64,000 nt of DNA from Cellulomonas sp. KRMCY2 (GCF_000526515.1 NZ_JAGF01000001.1:2666001-2730000); one strand, 5' to 3'. Shown: positions 9,138-18,467, counted from the first letter of the stretch. Program-made: numbers and translations. Notes: generated from the sequence alone by a model not told the origin.

Positions 9138-9994
9138 GACCCCTGGTCATCACCCTCCTGTACGCACCGGCCGATCGCCCGGACCTCGTGGCGAAGGCGC
9201 TCGCGTCGGAGGCCGACGTCGTGATCGTCGATCTCGAGGACGCCGTCGCAGCGGGCCACAAGGACTCGGCGCGCGCCGCTGTGAGCACGTTGCTCGCCGG
9301 GACCGAGCGTCCCGTGCAGGTGCGCGTCAACCACGGCGGCACCTCGTGGCACGAGGCCGACTGCGACGCGGTCCGTGGACTGCCGCCCGCGGTGGGCGTG
9401 CGGGTGCCCAAGGTCGAGAGCGTGCGGGACGTGCAGCGGCTGGTCGCGGCGTTGCACGGACGCGAGCTGCACGTGCTGGTCGAGTCGGCGCTCGGCGTCG
9501 AGCACGCCTTCGACATCGCCACGACGCCCGGGGTCGTCTCGATCGGGCTCGGCGAGGCGGACCTGCGCTCCGATCTGCGGCTGACCGACGACGCCGGACT
9601 GGCGTGGGCGCGTGGTCGCATCGTCAACGCCGCGCGCGCCGCCGGCCTGCCCGCGCCGTCGATGTCGGTGTACCCCCACCTGAGGGACGAGGCCGGACTC
9701 GTCGCGTCCTGCCGTGCCGGACGCGCCCTGGGATTCGTCGGTCGCGCAGCGATCCACCCTGCTCAGCTGGCACCCATCCGCGACGCCTTCCGCCCCAGCG
9801 CGGCCGAGGTCCGGACGGCGCAGGACGTCCTGGCCCAGGTGCAGCGGGCGCGCGCCGACGAGGTGGGCGCGGTGGTCCTGGCCGACGGGACCTTCCTCGA
9901 CGTCGCGATGATCGAGCAGGCGCGCGCCGTCCTGGCCCTCGCCGGCCGCGACGGGACCGATCCGCAGCGCGACCGGCCCCTCGCAGGCACCTAG
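9134..9994 (+). CDS. HpcH/HpaI aldolase / CitE-like lyase
   Basis: 286 aa. The CitE/malyl-CoA lyase-type active-site motif V-I-V-D-L-E-D-A-V is at about residues 31-39; V-R-V-N-H-G, R-V-P-K-V-E-S and the metal-ligand region G-L-G-E-A-D-L follow. Family members cleave (3S)-malyl-CoA, citramalyl-CoA or related thioesters. The GTG start at 9134 overlaps the CoA-transferase stop by 4 nt, so both products are made together: thioester formation, then C-C cleavage. The gene converges with a minus-strand permease, overlapping by 4 bp at 9991-9994, with no room for a terminator. Confidence 0.88.
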   Translation: MRPLVITLLYAPADRPDLVAKALASEADVVIVDLEDAVAAGHKDSARAAVSTLLAGTERPVQVRVNHGGTSWHEADCDAVRGLPPAVGVRVPKVESVRDVQRLVAALHGRELHVLVESALGVEHAFDIATTPGVVSIGLGEADLRSDLRLTDDAGLAWARGRIVNAARAAGLPAPSMSVYPHLRDEAGLVASCRAGRALGFVGRAAIHPAQLAPIRDAFRPSAAEVRTAQDVLAQVQRARADEVGAVVLADGTFLDVAMIEQARAVLALAGRDGTDPQRDRPLAGT

Positions 9995-10923
9995 TCCTCG
10001 CGGGACTCCTTGACCCGGGCGACGAGCTGCGTCGGGCTGACGAACCTCAGGGCGACGATGAGGATGACCATCATCGAGATCGTGTAGACGACAGCCATCG
10101 ACGAGATGAGCTGGCGTGCCTCGCCGCCGCCGGCCGCCGTCATGGCGCGGTAGATCGCCACCACGAGGGTGTCCGACTGAGGGCCCGAGACCAGGAAGGT
10201 GAGCTCGAACATCCCGACCGTGCGGACCAGGACGAGGATCGACGCCGCGAGGATCCCCGGGATGAGCAGCGGCATCAGGATCTTCGTGAAGACCCGCCGC
10301 ATGTTCGCACCGGACATCCGGGCCGCGCTCTCGATCGTCGGGTTGATCTGCTCGATGAACGGCGTCATCGTCATGATCACGAAGGGCACCGAGGGCACGA
10401 GGTTCACCAGGATCACGGCGGTCAGCGTGCGCCCGAGGCCGAGGTTGTACATCACGGTGGCGAGCGGGATGCCGTAGGTGATCGGCGGCATCAGGACCGG
10501 CAGCAGGAACAGCACCGAGACGAGCTTCTTCAGCGGGAAGGTCCGCCGCGCCAGCAGGTAGGCCGCCGGCACACCGATCAGGACCGAGATGATGATCACC
10601 GCGAACGCGACGGTCAGGGTCACGCCGATGACCGACGTCATGTCGAACCGGTCCCAGGCGCCGGTGTACCAGTCCGTGGAGAAGCTGTCCGGCAGCCAGG
10701 TGTTGAACCACGACTTCCCGAAGGAGTCCACCATCACGCTGACGAGGATGCCGATCAGGAAGATGAAGAACGCAGCGGTCCCGGCCCAGACGAACCAGGT
10801 CGTGGGGGAGGCGACGAGTGATCGCTCGCCGGGGGCCACCGCTGCGGACCGCTTCCGGGCGCGCGGCAGGGGTTCGGGCAGGTCCGCTCTCGGCGTCCCG
10901 CTCGACGCGGTCTGGGTGGCCAT
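9991..10923 (-). CDS. ABC transporter permease (PotC/FbpB-type)
   Basis: 310 aa with six predicted membrane spans and an EAA loop (E-S-A-A-R-M-S-G-A, then I-L-M-P-L-L-I-P-G). It is the second permease of the Pot/Fbp-type importer encoded at 9991-14253. The ATG at 10923 was chosen because it forms a TGATG junction with the preceding permease stop; an in-frame upstream start at 10968 would lie inside that gene. The N-terminal 40 residues are polar and Arg/Pro-rich, probably cytoplasmic. Confidence 0.9.
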   Translation of the reverse strand: MATQTASSGTPRADLPEPLPRARKRSAAVAPGERSLVASPTTWFVWAGTAAFFIFLIGILVSVMVDSFGKSWFNTWLPDSFSTDWYTGAWDRFDMTSVIGVTLTVAFAVIIISVLIGVPAAYLLARRTFPLKKLVSVLFLLPVLMPPITYGIPLATVMYNLGLGRTLTAVILVNLVPSVPFVIMTMTPFIEQINPTIESAARMSGANMRRVFTKILMPLLIPGILAASILVLVRTVGMFELTFLVSGPQSDTLVVAIYRAMTAAGGGEARQLISSMAVVYTISMMVILIVALRFVSPTQLVARVKESRED

Positions 10924-11858
10924 CAGCCCTTGCCTCCAGTCGATCCCTTGTACATGAACGACCGCCACAGGAGGACCACGCCGATGACGAGGAGCTCGAC
11001 GACGCCCATCATGATCGCGATCGTCGAGGCCATCGGGTAGTCGATCTGCTCGGCGAACGCCCGGTAGCCCATCAGGGCCATCACGCGGGTCGAGCCCATG
11101 GCGTCACCGACGAGCCGCGCTGACGGGAAGACGCTGAACGCGAGCACGAAGGTCAGGATGAACGTGGTCGCGAGCCCCGGTGCCAGCAGGGGCAGGATCA
11201 CCCGGCGGAAGCGCTGCTTCCAGTCGGCGCCCATCGTCTTGGCCGCGGCCTCGATCGACGGGTCGATGCCGGACAGGTACGAGGAGATCAGCAGGAACGC
11301 GAACGGGAACCCGGAGATGATCAACGAGAACATCACGCCGAGGTAGTTGTTCACGAGCGTCAGAGGCTGGTCGATCAGCCCGATCTGGAGCAGGAACCGG
11401 TTGAGCCAGCCCTGGCGCCCCGCGAAGATCAGCAGTCCCTGAGCCGTGAGCACGGTGCCGAGCGTGATCGGCAGGACCAGGAGCGTGGTGAGGAGCTTCT
11501 TGCCCCGGAACCGGTGCCGGAGCTTGAAGGCCACCGGGATCGACGCCAGCACGTTGAAGAGCGCCGCCGGCAGCGCCAGCCGCATCGTCAGGTAGACCGA
11601 GTCGAAGATGAACGGGTCCTTGAAGAACGCGACGTAGTTGGCGAAGATGCCGCCGCCCCACTGCTCCTGGATCGCGGCGGAGGGCTGGAACGTCAGTCCG
11701 ATGCCGTAGGAGAACGGGTAGATGAACAGGGCGATGGCGAAGACCAGCGCCGGCACGAGCATCAGGAGCGAGGTGTCGATGCCCCGCTCGGCCAGCCTGT
11801 GCCGGAGGCTGGCCGTCGACCTGGTCGCCCTGGTGCGGCCGATGGACGGCGCGCTCAC
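10923..11858 (-). CDS. ABC transporter permease (PotB-type)
   Basis: 311 aa, six membrane segments, EAA loop at E-A-A-A-K-T-M-G-A followed by V-I-L-P-L-L-A-P-G. It is the first permease of the importer. Its start overlaps the ATPase stop by 4 nt and its stop shares one base with the next start, so the membrane subunits are produced together. The N-terminus carries a basic stretch (R-T-R-A-T-R) before the first helix, as expected for cytoplasmic orientation. Confidence 0.9.
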   Translation of the reverse strand: MSAPSIGRTRATRSTASLRHRLAERGIDTSLLMLVPALVFAIALFIYPFSYGIGLTFQPSAAIQEQWGGGIFANYVAFFKDPFIFDSVYLTMRLALPAALFNVLASIPVAFKLRHRFRGKKLLTTLLVLPITLGTVLTAQGLLIFAGRQGWLNRFLLQIGLIDQPLTLVNNYLGVMFSLIISGFPFAFLLISSYLSGIDPSIEAAAKTMGADWKQRFRRVILPLLAPGLATTFILTFVLAFSVFPSARLVGDAMGSTRVMALMGYRAFAEQIDYPMASTIAIMMGVVELLVIGVVLLWRSFMYKGSTGGKG

Positions 11859-12997
11859 GTGCGCACCTCCAGCAGCTCCCTCTCCTCGACGGACAGCGCG
11901 GCCAGGTCGCTCGGGTCCACCCGGAACACGAGTACCCGGGCGGGGTCCGCCGTGAGCTCGACGGTGCTGCCGATGACGGGCGCGTGGTCCGAGCGCACGT
12001 GCAGCGCGCGGCCGCCGGCCGTCGTGACACCGACGGCGAACTCACGGCCGTGGTACTCGACGACCGACACCGTCGCCGTCGTCGTGTTGCCGCCCTGCAC
12101 GGGCGCGGCGGGGGAGACCACGACGAGGTCCTCGGGGCGGATGGCCGCCCGCACCTTCTCGCCGACCGTCACCGGCTGGACCGTCGTCCCGCGCAGCATG
12201 AACCCCTTGTCCTCGACGGTCACGGTCGTGCCGTCGACGGAGGTGACGTCCAGGTCGATCAGGTTGCGGTAGCCCATGAAGTCGGCGACGTGCCAGTTCG
12301 CCGGGTTGTCGTGCAGGTCCTCCGGCGTGCCGATCTGCTGGACCCGGCCCTCCCGCAGGACGACGAGGCGGTCCGCCATGGACAGCGCCTCCTCCTGGTC
12401 GTGGGTGACGTAGAGCGTCGTCAGCCCGAGGGACTGGTGCAGGCGCCGGATCTCGGTGCGCATCTCCAGGCGGAGCTTCGCGTCCAGGTTCGACAACGGC
12501 TCGTCCATCAGCACGAGCCGTGGCTCGAGGACCACGGCGCGTGCGATGGCCACGCGTTGCTGCTGGCCGCCCGAGAGCTGGCCCGGCAGCTTCTTGGCAT
12601 GCACCTCGAGCTTGACCAGTGCGATGGCCTCCGCGACCCGGCGCTTGAGCTCGGGCTTGGCGACGTTGCGCATCTGGAGCCCGAAGGCGATGTTCTTCTC
12701 GACCGTCAGGTGCGGGAAGAGCGCGTAGTTCTGGAACACCATGCCGAAGCCGCGGTTCTCCGCGGCGACGGTGTCCACCCGCTTGCCGTCGATCAGGATC
12801 TGGCCGTGGGTGAGCGGGAGCAGCCCAGCGAGGCAGTTCAGCGCGGTGGACTTCCCGCAGCCCGACGGGCCGAGCAGGGCGATGAACTCGCCTGCCCGGA
12901 CCGTCAGGTTGAGGTCCACCAGCGCGTCGACCCCGCCGAAGCTCCGTCCGACACCCTTGAGCTCCAGTGACTCGAACTTGCTGGCAGCGATTGCCAT
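11855..12997 (-). CDS. ABC transporter ATPase (PotA/MalK-type with TOBE domain)
   Basis: 380 aa. Walker A G-P-S-G-C-G-K-S-T is at residues 43-51, the Q-loop in V-F-Q-N-Y-A-L-F-P-H, the signature L-S-G-G-Q-Q-Q-R near 140, Walker B L-V-L-M-D-E-P-L-S-N-L-D and switch His in V-T-H-D-Q-E-E-A. The C-terminal 130 residues form the regulatory TOBE region with I-R-P-E-D. It energises the neighbouring permeases and starts 2 bp after the binding-protein gene. PotA-type and sugar (MalK/UgpC) ATPases share this layout, so it does not decide the substrate. Confidence 0.95.
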   Translation of the reverse strand: MAIAASKFESLELKGVGRSFGGVDALVDLNLTVRAGEFIALLGPSGCGKSTALNCLAGLLPLTHGQILIDGKRVDTVAAENRGFGMVFQNYALFPHLTVEKNIAFGLQMRNVAKPELKRRVAEAIALVKLEVHAKKLPGQLSGGQQQRVAIARAVVLEPRLVLMDEPLSNLDAKLRLEMRTEIRRLHQSLGLTTLYVTHDQEEALSMADRLVVLREGRVQQIGTPEDLHDNPANWHVADFMGYRNLIDLDVTSVDGTTVTVEDKGFMLRGTTVQPVTVGEKVRAAIRPEDLVVVSPAAPVQGGNTTTATVSVVEYHGREFAVGVTTAGGRALHVRSDHAPVIGSTVELTADPARVLVFRVDPSDLAALSVEERELLEVRT

Positions 12998-12999
12998 GA

Positions 13000-14253
13000 T
13001 CAGCTGGCCTCGTACTTCCCGGATCCGACCTCGCGGTCCCAGATGTCGAACGCCTTGACCAGGTCGGCCGGCGGCAGCGGGGTCGCCTTCGGCATCTCCT
13101 CGATCAGGTCGTCGTACCAGTCGCGCCCGAACTCCGCGACGACGTCCTGGCTCTCCTGGGGTGCCAGGTCCAGGGTTGCGCCCTCGATCGACGGGCCGGG
13201 GTAGAAGTACCCGGTGTCGTAGGCCATGGCGTTCGTCTCCGGCGTGAGGATGTACTGCAGGAGGTTGAGGATCGCCGACAGCTTGTCGGGGGTCTGCCCC
13301 TGGGGCACGGCGGCGTAGTGCGCGTCGGTCACCCAGGTGAAGTCGTCGAACGGCGCCGCCTCGATCGTGGGCGGCTCCTGGCCGAGGGCGCGCGGGTTGA
13401 TGTCCCAGCCGGTGGTGGTCGGGATCAGGGCCCAGGTGCCGTCCGCCATGTTCGAGATGACCTGACCGGTGCCGGTCGGGTAGCTGTCGATGGTCTGGCC
13501 GAGCTCCTTGAGGTACGCCCAGGTCTTGTCCCAGCCGTTCTCCGGGTCCATCGGGTCCGTGTCACCCAGCATGTAGGGCAGGCCCTGCAGGAAGGTGCGG
13601 CCGGGACCGGAGTTCGCCGGCCTCGCGTAGCCGAACTTGCCGGGGTTCGCCTGGGCCCAGGCGAGCAGCTCCTCCGGAGTGGTCGGCACGTCGGTGACGA
13701 CGGCCGGGTCGAACTGGAGCAGCGGACCCGACGGGTAGTAGGTCGTCACGACGCCGTAGTCACCGGCCAGCCCCTGCATGTTCGCGGCCGGCTCGATGTA
13801 GTTCGCCATGTTCGAGAGCCGGTCGCCGTGGTCCGCGACGATCGGCACCCACAGGTCCTGCTCGATGCCGGCGGAGAGCCCGTCGGTCCCGGTCATGACC
13901 AGGTCGATCGACAGGTTCCCGCTGTCGACCTGGGGCTTGATGGTGCCCACGAGGTCCGGGGCGCCGGCGCTCTCCCAGGTCACTGCCGAGATGATGTCCG
14001 GGTGCTCCGCGACGAACGCGTCGACCATCACGCCGGTGAGCTTCTCGTTGCCGGCGACGTCGAGGATGTTCAGGGTGACCGGCGACGAGGGCGTCTCGGG
14101 GACCTCGTCGGCCGCCGCCGGGGCAGCGGTGTCGGCGGGGGCGTCGGTCTCGGCGTCGGGGGTGGTCTCGGTGCCGGGGGCCGTGCAGGCGGCGAGGAGC
14201 ATCCCGAGAGCCGCGATACCGGCCACGAGGTGCAGGGGTCTGGAAGTTCGCAT
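13000..14253 (-). CDS. periplasmic-type binding lipoprotein of Pot/Fbp-type importer
   Basis: 417 aa. Lipobox L-L-A-A-C with Cys at residue 23, then a low-complexity Thr/Ala/Asp linker to about residue 55 and a family of the Fe3+/polyamine/organic-anion binding type (N-I-L-D-V-A-G-N-E, Y-A-R-P-A-N-S-G-P-G-R). It delivers substrate to the permeases at 9991-11858. It sits directly downstream of the LacI gene, and across the LacI promoter from uronate catabolic genes, so an acidic sugar or oligosaccharide is a reasonable substrate guess, although the protein class is not the usual one for sugars. Confidence 0.88.
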   Translation of the reverse strand: MRTSRPLHLVAGIAALGMLLAACTAPGTETTPDAETDAPADTAAPAAADEVPETPSSPVTLNILDVAGNEKLTGVMVDAFVAEHPDIISAVTWESAGAPDLVGTIKPQVDSGNLSIDLVMTGTDGLSAGIEQDLWVPIVADHGDRLSNMANYIEPAANMQGLAGDYGVVTTYYPSGPLLQFDPAVVTDVPTTPEELLAWAQANPGKFGYARPANSGPGRTFLQGLPYMLGDTDPMDPENGWDKTWAYLKELGQTIDSYPTGTGQVISNMADGTWALIPTTTGWDINPRALGQEPPTIEAAPFDDFTWVTDAHYAAVPQGQTPDKLSAILNLLQYILTPETNAMAYDTGYFYPGPSIEGATLDLAPQESQDVVAEFGRDWYDDLIEEMPKATPLPPADLVKAFDIWDREVGSGKYEAS

Positions 14254-14276
14254 CGACGGTCTTCTCTCTGTGTTGT

Positions 14277-14298
14277 GCCCGGACGTCGTCGTCCGGGC
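14277..14298 (-). terminator. 9-bp perfect hairpin between lacI-type gene and binding-protein gene
   Basis: GCCCGGACG (14277-14285) pairs perfectly with CGTCCGGGC (14290-14298) around a TCGT loop. It lies in the 64-bp gap downstream of the LacI gene and 24 bp before the binding-protein start on the minus strand. No T-run follows, so partial termination or 5'-end protection of the transporter message is possible. Confidence 0.5.
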
Positions 14299-14317
14299 GG
14301 GGCGAGCAGGTCCGACT

Positions 14318-15319
14318 TCAGACGGGTGGTGCGGTCGGGCAGGGGCCGGTGGACTCGCGGACGACCAGCCGGAACGACAGGTCGTGGTGGTGGACGGGCG
14401 GGGTCGACGGCTCCCGGACGAGGCTGAGCAGCATGTCCACGCCGGCCCGCCCGCAGTTGACCAGCGGGATCCCGACGCTCGTCAGGGCGGGCGTGGTCAG
14501 CATCGACATCGGGATGTCGTCCACCCCGACGACGCTGATGTCCGCCGGGACGTGCACGCCTCGCTGGCGCAGCCGCTTGAGGATGCCGAGGGCGACGAGG
14601 TCGTTGTAGGCCAGGACGGCGGTCGCGCCGCTGGCGATGACGAGGTCCGCCGCTGCGATGCCACCGGAGATGTACGGCTGGAAGGACCCGAGATCGATCA
14701 CCTCGAGCTCGGTGTGCTCGGTGGCGACGTTCCGCAGGGCGTCGATGCGCTGCCGGTTGGACCAGGAGGTGCTGGGCCCGCCGACGTAGGCGATCGTCCG
14801 GTGGCCCAGGGCACGCAGGTGCATGACGGCCTGCCGAACCCCGTCGAGGTTGTCGATCGCCACGGTCGGGATGTCCCCGCACCGGCGGTTCACCAGGACG
14901 ATCGTGCACTCCTGCGCCAGCTGGACGATCACGGAGTCGGGTGCCCGCGGCGAGCAGAGCAGCACGCCGTCGACCTGCTTCGCCAGGCTGCGGACGAGAT
15001 CGGCCTCCTGGCTCGGGTCCTCGTCGGAGTCCGCGATGATCACCGCGTACCCGGCAGTCCTCGCCTTGCTCTGCACGCCCTTGGCGACGGCCGCGAAGAA
15101 CGGGTTCTCGAGGTCGGGGACGATCAGGGCGATGGTGCCGGTGCGCCCGGTGATCAGGCCACGCGCCGCGAGGTTCGGGCGGTAGCCCATGCCGCGCGCG
15201 GTCTGCAGGACCTTGTCGCGGGTGGGCTGAGAGACCGAGTCCGGCTTGGCCAGAGCACGCGAGACCGTGGAGACGGAGACGCCCGCGACGCGGGCCACAT
15301 CTCGTGCGGTCACCGGCAC
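14318..15319 (-). CDS. LacI-family transcriptional regulator
   Basis: 333 aa. The helix-turn-helix is at the very N-terminus (T-A-R-D-V-A-R-V-A-G-V-S-V-S-T-V-S-R-A-L) with the hinge (G-Y-R-P-N-L-A-A-R-G-L), followed by the periplasmic-binding-like sensor domain. GTG 15319 has GGAGGTGG just upstream and places the HTH at residue 3; a longer start at 15397 would add an unlikely tail. It is divergent from the hexuronate genes and reads into the Pot-type importer, so it probably controls both in response to a uronate or its product. A palindrome at 15372-15385 is its likely site. Confidence 0.93.
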   Translation of the reverse strand: MPVTARDVARVAGVSVSTVSRALAKPDSVSQPTRDKVLQTARGMGYRPNLAARGLITGRTGTIALIVPDLENPFFAAVAKGVQSKARTAGYAVIIADSDEDPSQEADLVRSLAKQVDGVLLCSPRAPDSVIVQLAQECTIVLVNRRCGDIPTVAIDNLDGVRQAVMHLRALGHRTIAYVGGPSTSWSNRQRIDALRNVATEHTELEVIDLGSFQPYISGGIAAADLVIASGATAVLAYNDLVALGILKRLRQRGVHVPADISVVGVDDIPMSMLTTPALTSVGIPLVNCGRAGVDMLLSLVREPSTPPVHHHDLSFRLVVRESTGPCPTAPPV

Positions 15320-15371
15320 GTGCCCACCTCCATCGGTGTGTGCTGCCACGTCGGCGTGGCTGCGGCAAGTA

Positions 15372-15385
15372 TGCAAAGGATTGCA
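15372..15385. promoter_or_regulatory. candidate LacI-type operator
   Basis: TGCAAAGGATTGCA has perfect 5-bp arms (TGCAA/TTGCA) around a 4-bp centre. It lies 53 bp upstream of the LacI-family start and 226 bp upstream of the ManD-type gene, in an otherwise unremarkable 292-bp divergent region. Half-site sequence and location fit autoregulation and divergent control. Confidence 0.55.
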
Positions 15386-15611
15386 GGGATACGTCAAGCC
15401 TCTGTCACGATCAACTCATGGAAGTGCGCCGGAATCCTCAAGAGTGGGCGACGTATGCGCAGGTCAACGGCCAGAATGTGATCCCGTTGCCGACCAGGCG
15501 TACGCTGTGCGCAGTTGTCCCAACGCCGGTCATACTGTTTCGACGAGGAGACGGAATGCTTGCCGCTCGACACGCCCACGACGCGTCGGCCCACGCCCGT
15601 GAGGTGACGCG

Positions 15612-16838
15612 ATGAAGATCGAGGCCGTCGACGTCCTCATCACGAGCCCCGGCCGCAACTTCGTCACGCTCAAGCTCACGACCAGCGACGGCGTCGTCGG
15701 TCTCGGGGACGCCACCCTCAACGGGCGCGAGCTCGCTGTCGCGTCCTACCTGCGTGACCACCTGGCGCCGCTGCTGGTCGGCCGCGAGGCGGACAACATC
15801 GAGGACACCTGGCAGTACCTCTACCGGGGGCCGTACTGGCGCCGCGGACCGGTGACGATGGCGGCGCTCGCGGCCGTCGACATGGCCCTGTGGGACATCA
15901 AGGGCAAGGTCGCCGGGATGCCCGTCTACCAGCTGCTCGGTGGCCGCAGCCGACGTGGGGCGCTCGCCTACGGCCACGCCTCCGGGACCACCGTCGAGGC
16001 GCTCTTCACAGCGATCCGCAACCTCCTCGACGAGGGCTTCACGGCGATCCGCGTCCAGGCCGGCGTGCCCGGTCTGGCCAAGGTCTACGGCGTCGGCACC
16101 GACCAGAAGGCCGGTCAGCGCTACGACTACGAGCCGGCCGGCCGGACGACGGTCCCGGTCGAGGAGAGCTGGGACACCGCCGCGTACCTCCGGCACATCC
16201 CGGGCGTCTTCGAGGCGGTGCGCGCCGAGTTCGGCGCGGACCTGCCGCTGCTGCACGACGCCCACCACCGGCTCACGCCCAACCAGAGTGCCCAGCTCGG
16301 CCGGTCGCTCGAGCCGTTCGACCTGTTCTGGCTCGAGGACTGCACGCCGGCCGAGAACCAGGAGGGCCTGCGCCGGGTGCGCTCGCAGACCACGACCCCG
16401 CTGGCGATCGGCGAGGTGCTCAACAGCGTCTACGACTACCAGACCCTGATCACCGAGCAGCTGATCGACTACGTCCGGTCCTCCGCGACGCACGCCGGCG
16501 GGATCACCGGGCTCCGCAAGATCCTCGACTTCGCGGCGATCTACCAGATCAAGTCCGGCATCCACGGACCGACGGACATCTCCCCGGTGGGGATGGCTGC
16601 TGCGCTGCACCTGGACATCGCGATCCACAACTTCGGCATCCAGGAGCTCATGGTCCACAACGAGCGGACGCTCGAGGTGTTCCGGACCAGCTACACGTTC
16701 GTCGACGGCCTGCTGGACCCGGGCGAGAACCCGGGCCTCGGGGTCGATCTCGACGAGGATGCGGCGGCGGCGTTCGAGTACACCCCCGCGTACCTGCCGG
16801 TGAACCGGCTGCTCGACGGCACGATGCACGACTGGTGA
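15612..16838 (+). CDS. D-mannonate dehydratase, enolase superfamily (ManD/RspA-type)
   Basis: 408 aa. The enolase-superfamily layout is complete: capping domain, then barrel with metal ligands in L-L-H-D-A-H-H (Asp), W-L-E-D-C-T (Glu) and I-G-E-V-L-N (Glu). The Y-D-Y-E-P loop and P-Y-W-R-R-G segment fit the mannonate dehydratase branch. It would dehydrate D-mannonate to 2-keto-3-deoxygluconate. The ATG follows GAGGTGA at proper spacing. Its neighbours UxaC and a fructuronate-reductase-like enzyme supply mannonate. Some family members are weak gluconate dehydratases or have no dehydratase function. Confidence 0.88.
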   Translation: MKIEAVDVLITSPGRNFVTLKLTTSDGVVGLGDATLNGRELAVASYLRDHLAPLLVGREADNIEDTWQYLYRGPYWRRGPVTMAALAAVDMALWDIKGKVAGMPVYQLLGGRSRRGALAYGHASGTTVEALFTAIRNLLDEGFTAIRVQAGVPGLAKVYGVGTDQKAGQRYDYEPAGRTTVPVEESWDTAAYLRHIPGVFEAVRAEFGADLPLLHDAHHRLTPNQSAQLGRSLEPFDLFWLEDCTPAENQEGLRRVRSQTTTPLAIGEVLNSVYDYQTLITEQLIDYVRSSATHAGGITGLRKILDFAAIYQIKSGIHGPTDISPVGMAAALHLDIAIHNFGIQELMVHNERTLEVFRTSYTFVDGLLDPGENPGLGVDLDEDAAAAFEYTPAYLPVNRLLDGTMHDW

Positions 16839-16867
16839 GCACCGACGATCACGAGGGAGGACCGGCA

Positions 16868-18454
16868 GTGGCCCAGGACGACGTGACCCAGGACGGCACG
16901 GCCCAGGACGGCGGGACGGCGGCACTGCCGCTCGCGGAGTGCGCCCTGCTCCTGCGCCCGGACGACGACGTCGCCGTGACGACCCGGGGGCTGCCGGCGG
17001 GGTCCCGGGTGCTGACCGCGACCGGTGAGCTCGTGCTCCCCGGCGACGTGCCACGCAGCCACAAGCTGGCCGTCCGCGACCTGCCGGCCGGCTCGGCCGT
17101 GCACAAGTACGGGCAGTCGATCGGTCGGGCGACGGTCGACATCGCCGCCGGCAGCCACGTGCACACGCACAACCTCGGCATGGACGACACCGAGCGGGCC
17201 TACGAGTTCGGGACCGCCCGGACCGGGCTGCCCGCCCCGACCGGTCCGTCGCGCACCTTCCAGGGCTACCACCGGGCGAACGGACGCGTCGGCACCCGGA
17301 ACTTCGTCGGGGTCCTCACCTCGGTCAACTGCTCGGCGTCGTCGGCCAAGATGATCGCCGACCAGTTCCGTGGGACGGCGCTCGACGCGTTCGAGAACGT
17401 CGACGGCGTGGTCGCGCTGACCCACCAGAGCGGATGCGGACTCGTGCCCGGCAGCGACGGTGCGAACGTGCTGCTGCGCACGCTGCGCGGCTACGCCCAG
17501 CACCCCAACTTCGGTGGGCTGCTGGTGCTCGGCCTCGGCTGCGAGATGGTGCCCGTGCAGTCGCTCGTCGACGGCCTCGACCTGCCGAGCGACACGATCG
17601 TGCACACGCTGACGATCCAGGACACCGGCGGCGTCCGCGCCACCGTCCGGGCCGGCGTCGCGCTCATCCGCGAGATGCTCCCGGTGCTGGACTCCCGCCG
17701 GCGGGCACCCGCGCCGATCAGCGAGCTCGTGCTCGGCCTGAACTGCGGGGGCTCGGACGGCTACTCCGGGATCACGGCCAACCCTGCGCTCGGGCACGCG
17801 TCCGACCGGCTGGTCGCGGCCGGCGGGACGTCGATCCTTGCCGAGACGCCCGAGGTCTTCGGGGCCGAGCACCTGCTCACCCGGCGCGCGGTCTCCGAGG
17901 CGGTCGGACGCCGGCTGCTCGACCGGATCGACTGGTGGCAGGACTACGCCAGGGCCGGCGGTGGCAGCCTCGACAACAATCCGTCGCCCGGCAACAAGGC
18001 AGGCGGGCTGACGACGATCCTTGAGAAGTCCCTCGGTGCGGTGGCCAAGGCGGGGCAGGCCGACCTCAGCGCCGTCTACGAGTACGCGGAGCCGGTGACC
18101 GAGCGCGGCCTGGTCTTCATGGACACCCCCGGCTACGACCCGGTCTCCGTGACCGGGATCGTCGCGGGCGGTGCGACGGTCGTCTGCTTCACGACCGGGC
18201 GCGGCTCGGTCCTGGGCTGCCGACCCACCCCGGCCATCAAGCTCGCGACGAACACCGAGATGTTCGAGCGGATGGCCGAGGACATGGACCTCAACTGCGG
18301 CCGGATCGTCGACGGGACGGCGAGCCTGACCGATGTCGGTGATGAGATCTTCGAGCTGATCATCGCGGTCGCCTCGGGTGAGCTGACCGTGAGCGAGGAG
18401 CTCGACCTGGGCCAGGAGGAGTTCATCCCCTGGCAGCTCGGCACCGTGACCTGA
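16868..18454 (+). CDS. uxaA: altronate dehydratase family protein (UxaA-type)
   Basis: 528 aa. The N-terminal SAF-like domain ends near residue 100 (H-T-H-N-L-G-M). The catalytic part carries G-R-V-G-T-R-N, H-Q-S-G-C-G, G-L-G-C-E, L-N-C-G-G-S-D-G-Y-S-G, N-P-S-P-G-N-K-A-G-G-L-T-T and F-T-T-G-R-G-S, all UxaA/GarD hallmarks including metal-binding Cys/His. It converts D-altronate to 2-keto-3-deoxygluconate, the galacturonate branch. GTG 16868 was chosen for the GGGAGG seven bases upstream; GTG 16835 overlaps the upstream stop and remains possible. Altronate rather than galactarate is inferred from UxaC next door. Confidence 0.85.
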   Translation: MAQDDVTQDGTAQDGGTAALPLAECALLLRPDDDVAVTTRGLPAGSRVLTATGELVLPGDVPRSHKLAVRDLPAGSAVHKYGQSIGRATVDIAAGSHVHTHNLGMDDTERAYEFGTARTGLPAPTGPSRTFQGYHRANGRVGTRNFVGVLTSVNCSASSAKMIADQFRGTALDAFENVDGVVALTHQSGCGLVPGSDGANVLLRTLRGYAQHPNFGGLLVLGLGCEMVPVQSLVDGLDLPSDTIVHTLTIQDTGGVRATVRAGVALIREMLPVLDSRRRAPAPISELVLGLNCGGSDGYSGITANPALGHASDRLVAAGGTSILAETPEVFGAEHLLTRRAVSEAVGRRLLDRIDWWQDYARAGGGSLDNNPSPGNKAGGLTTILEKSLGAVAKAGQADLSAVYEYAEPVTERGLVFMDTPGYDPVSVTGIVAGGATVVCFTTGRGSVLGCRPTPAIKLATNTEMFERMAEDMDLNCGRIVDGTASLTDVGDEIFELIIAVASGELTVSEELDLGQEEFIPWQLGTVT

Positions 18455-18467
18455 GATCGCCGGACGT

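Noticed and set aside
8449-10821. Long plus-strand frame running through CoA-transferase, lyase and permease genes
   Set aside because: It crosses both strands' real genes and its product is low-complexity.
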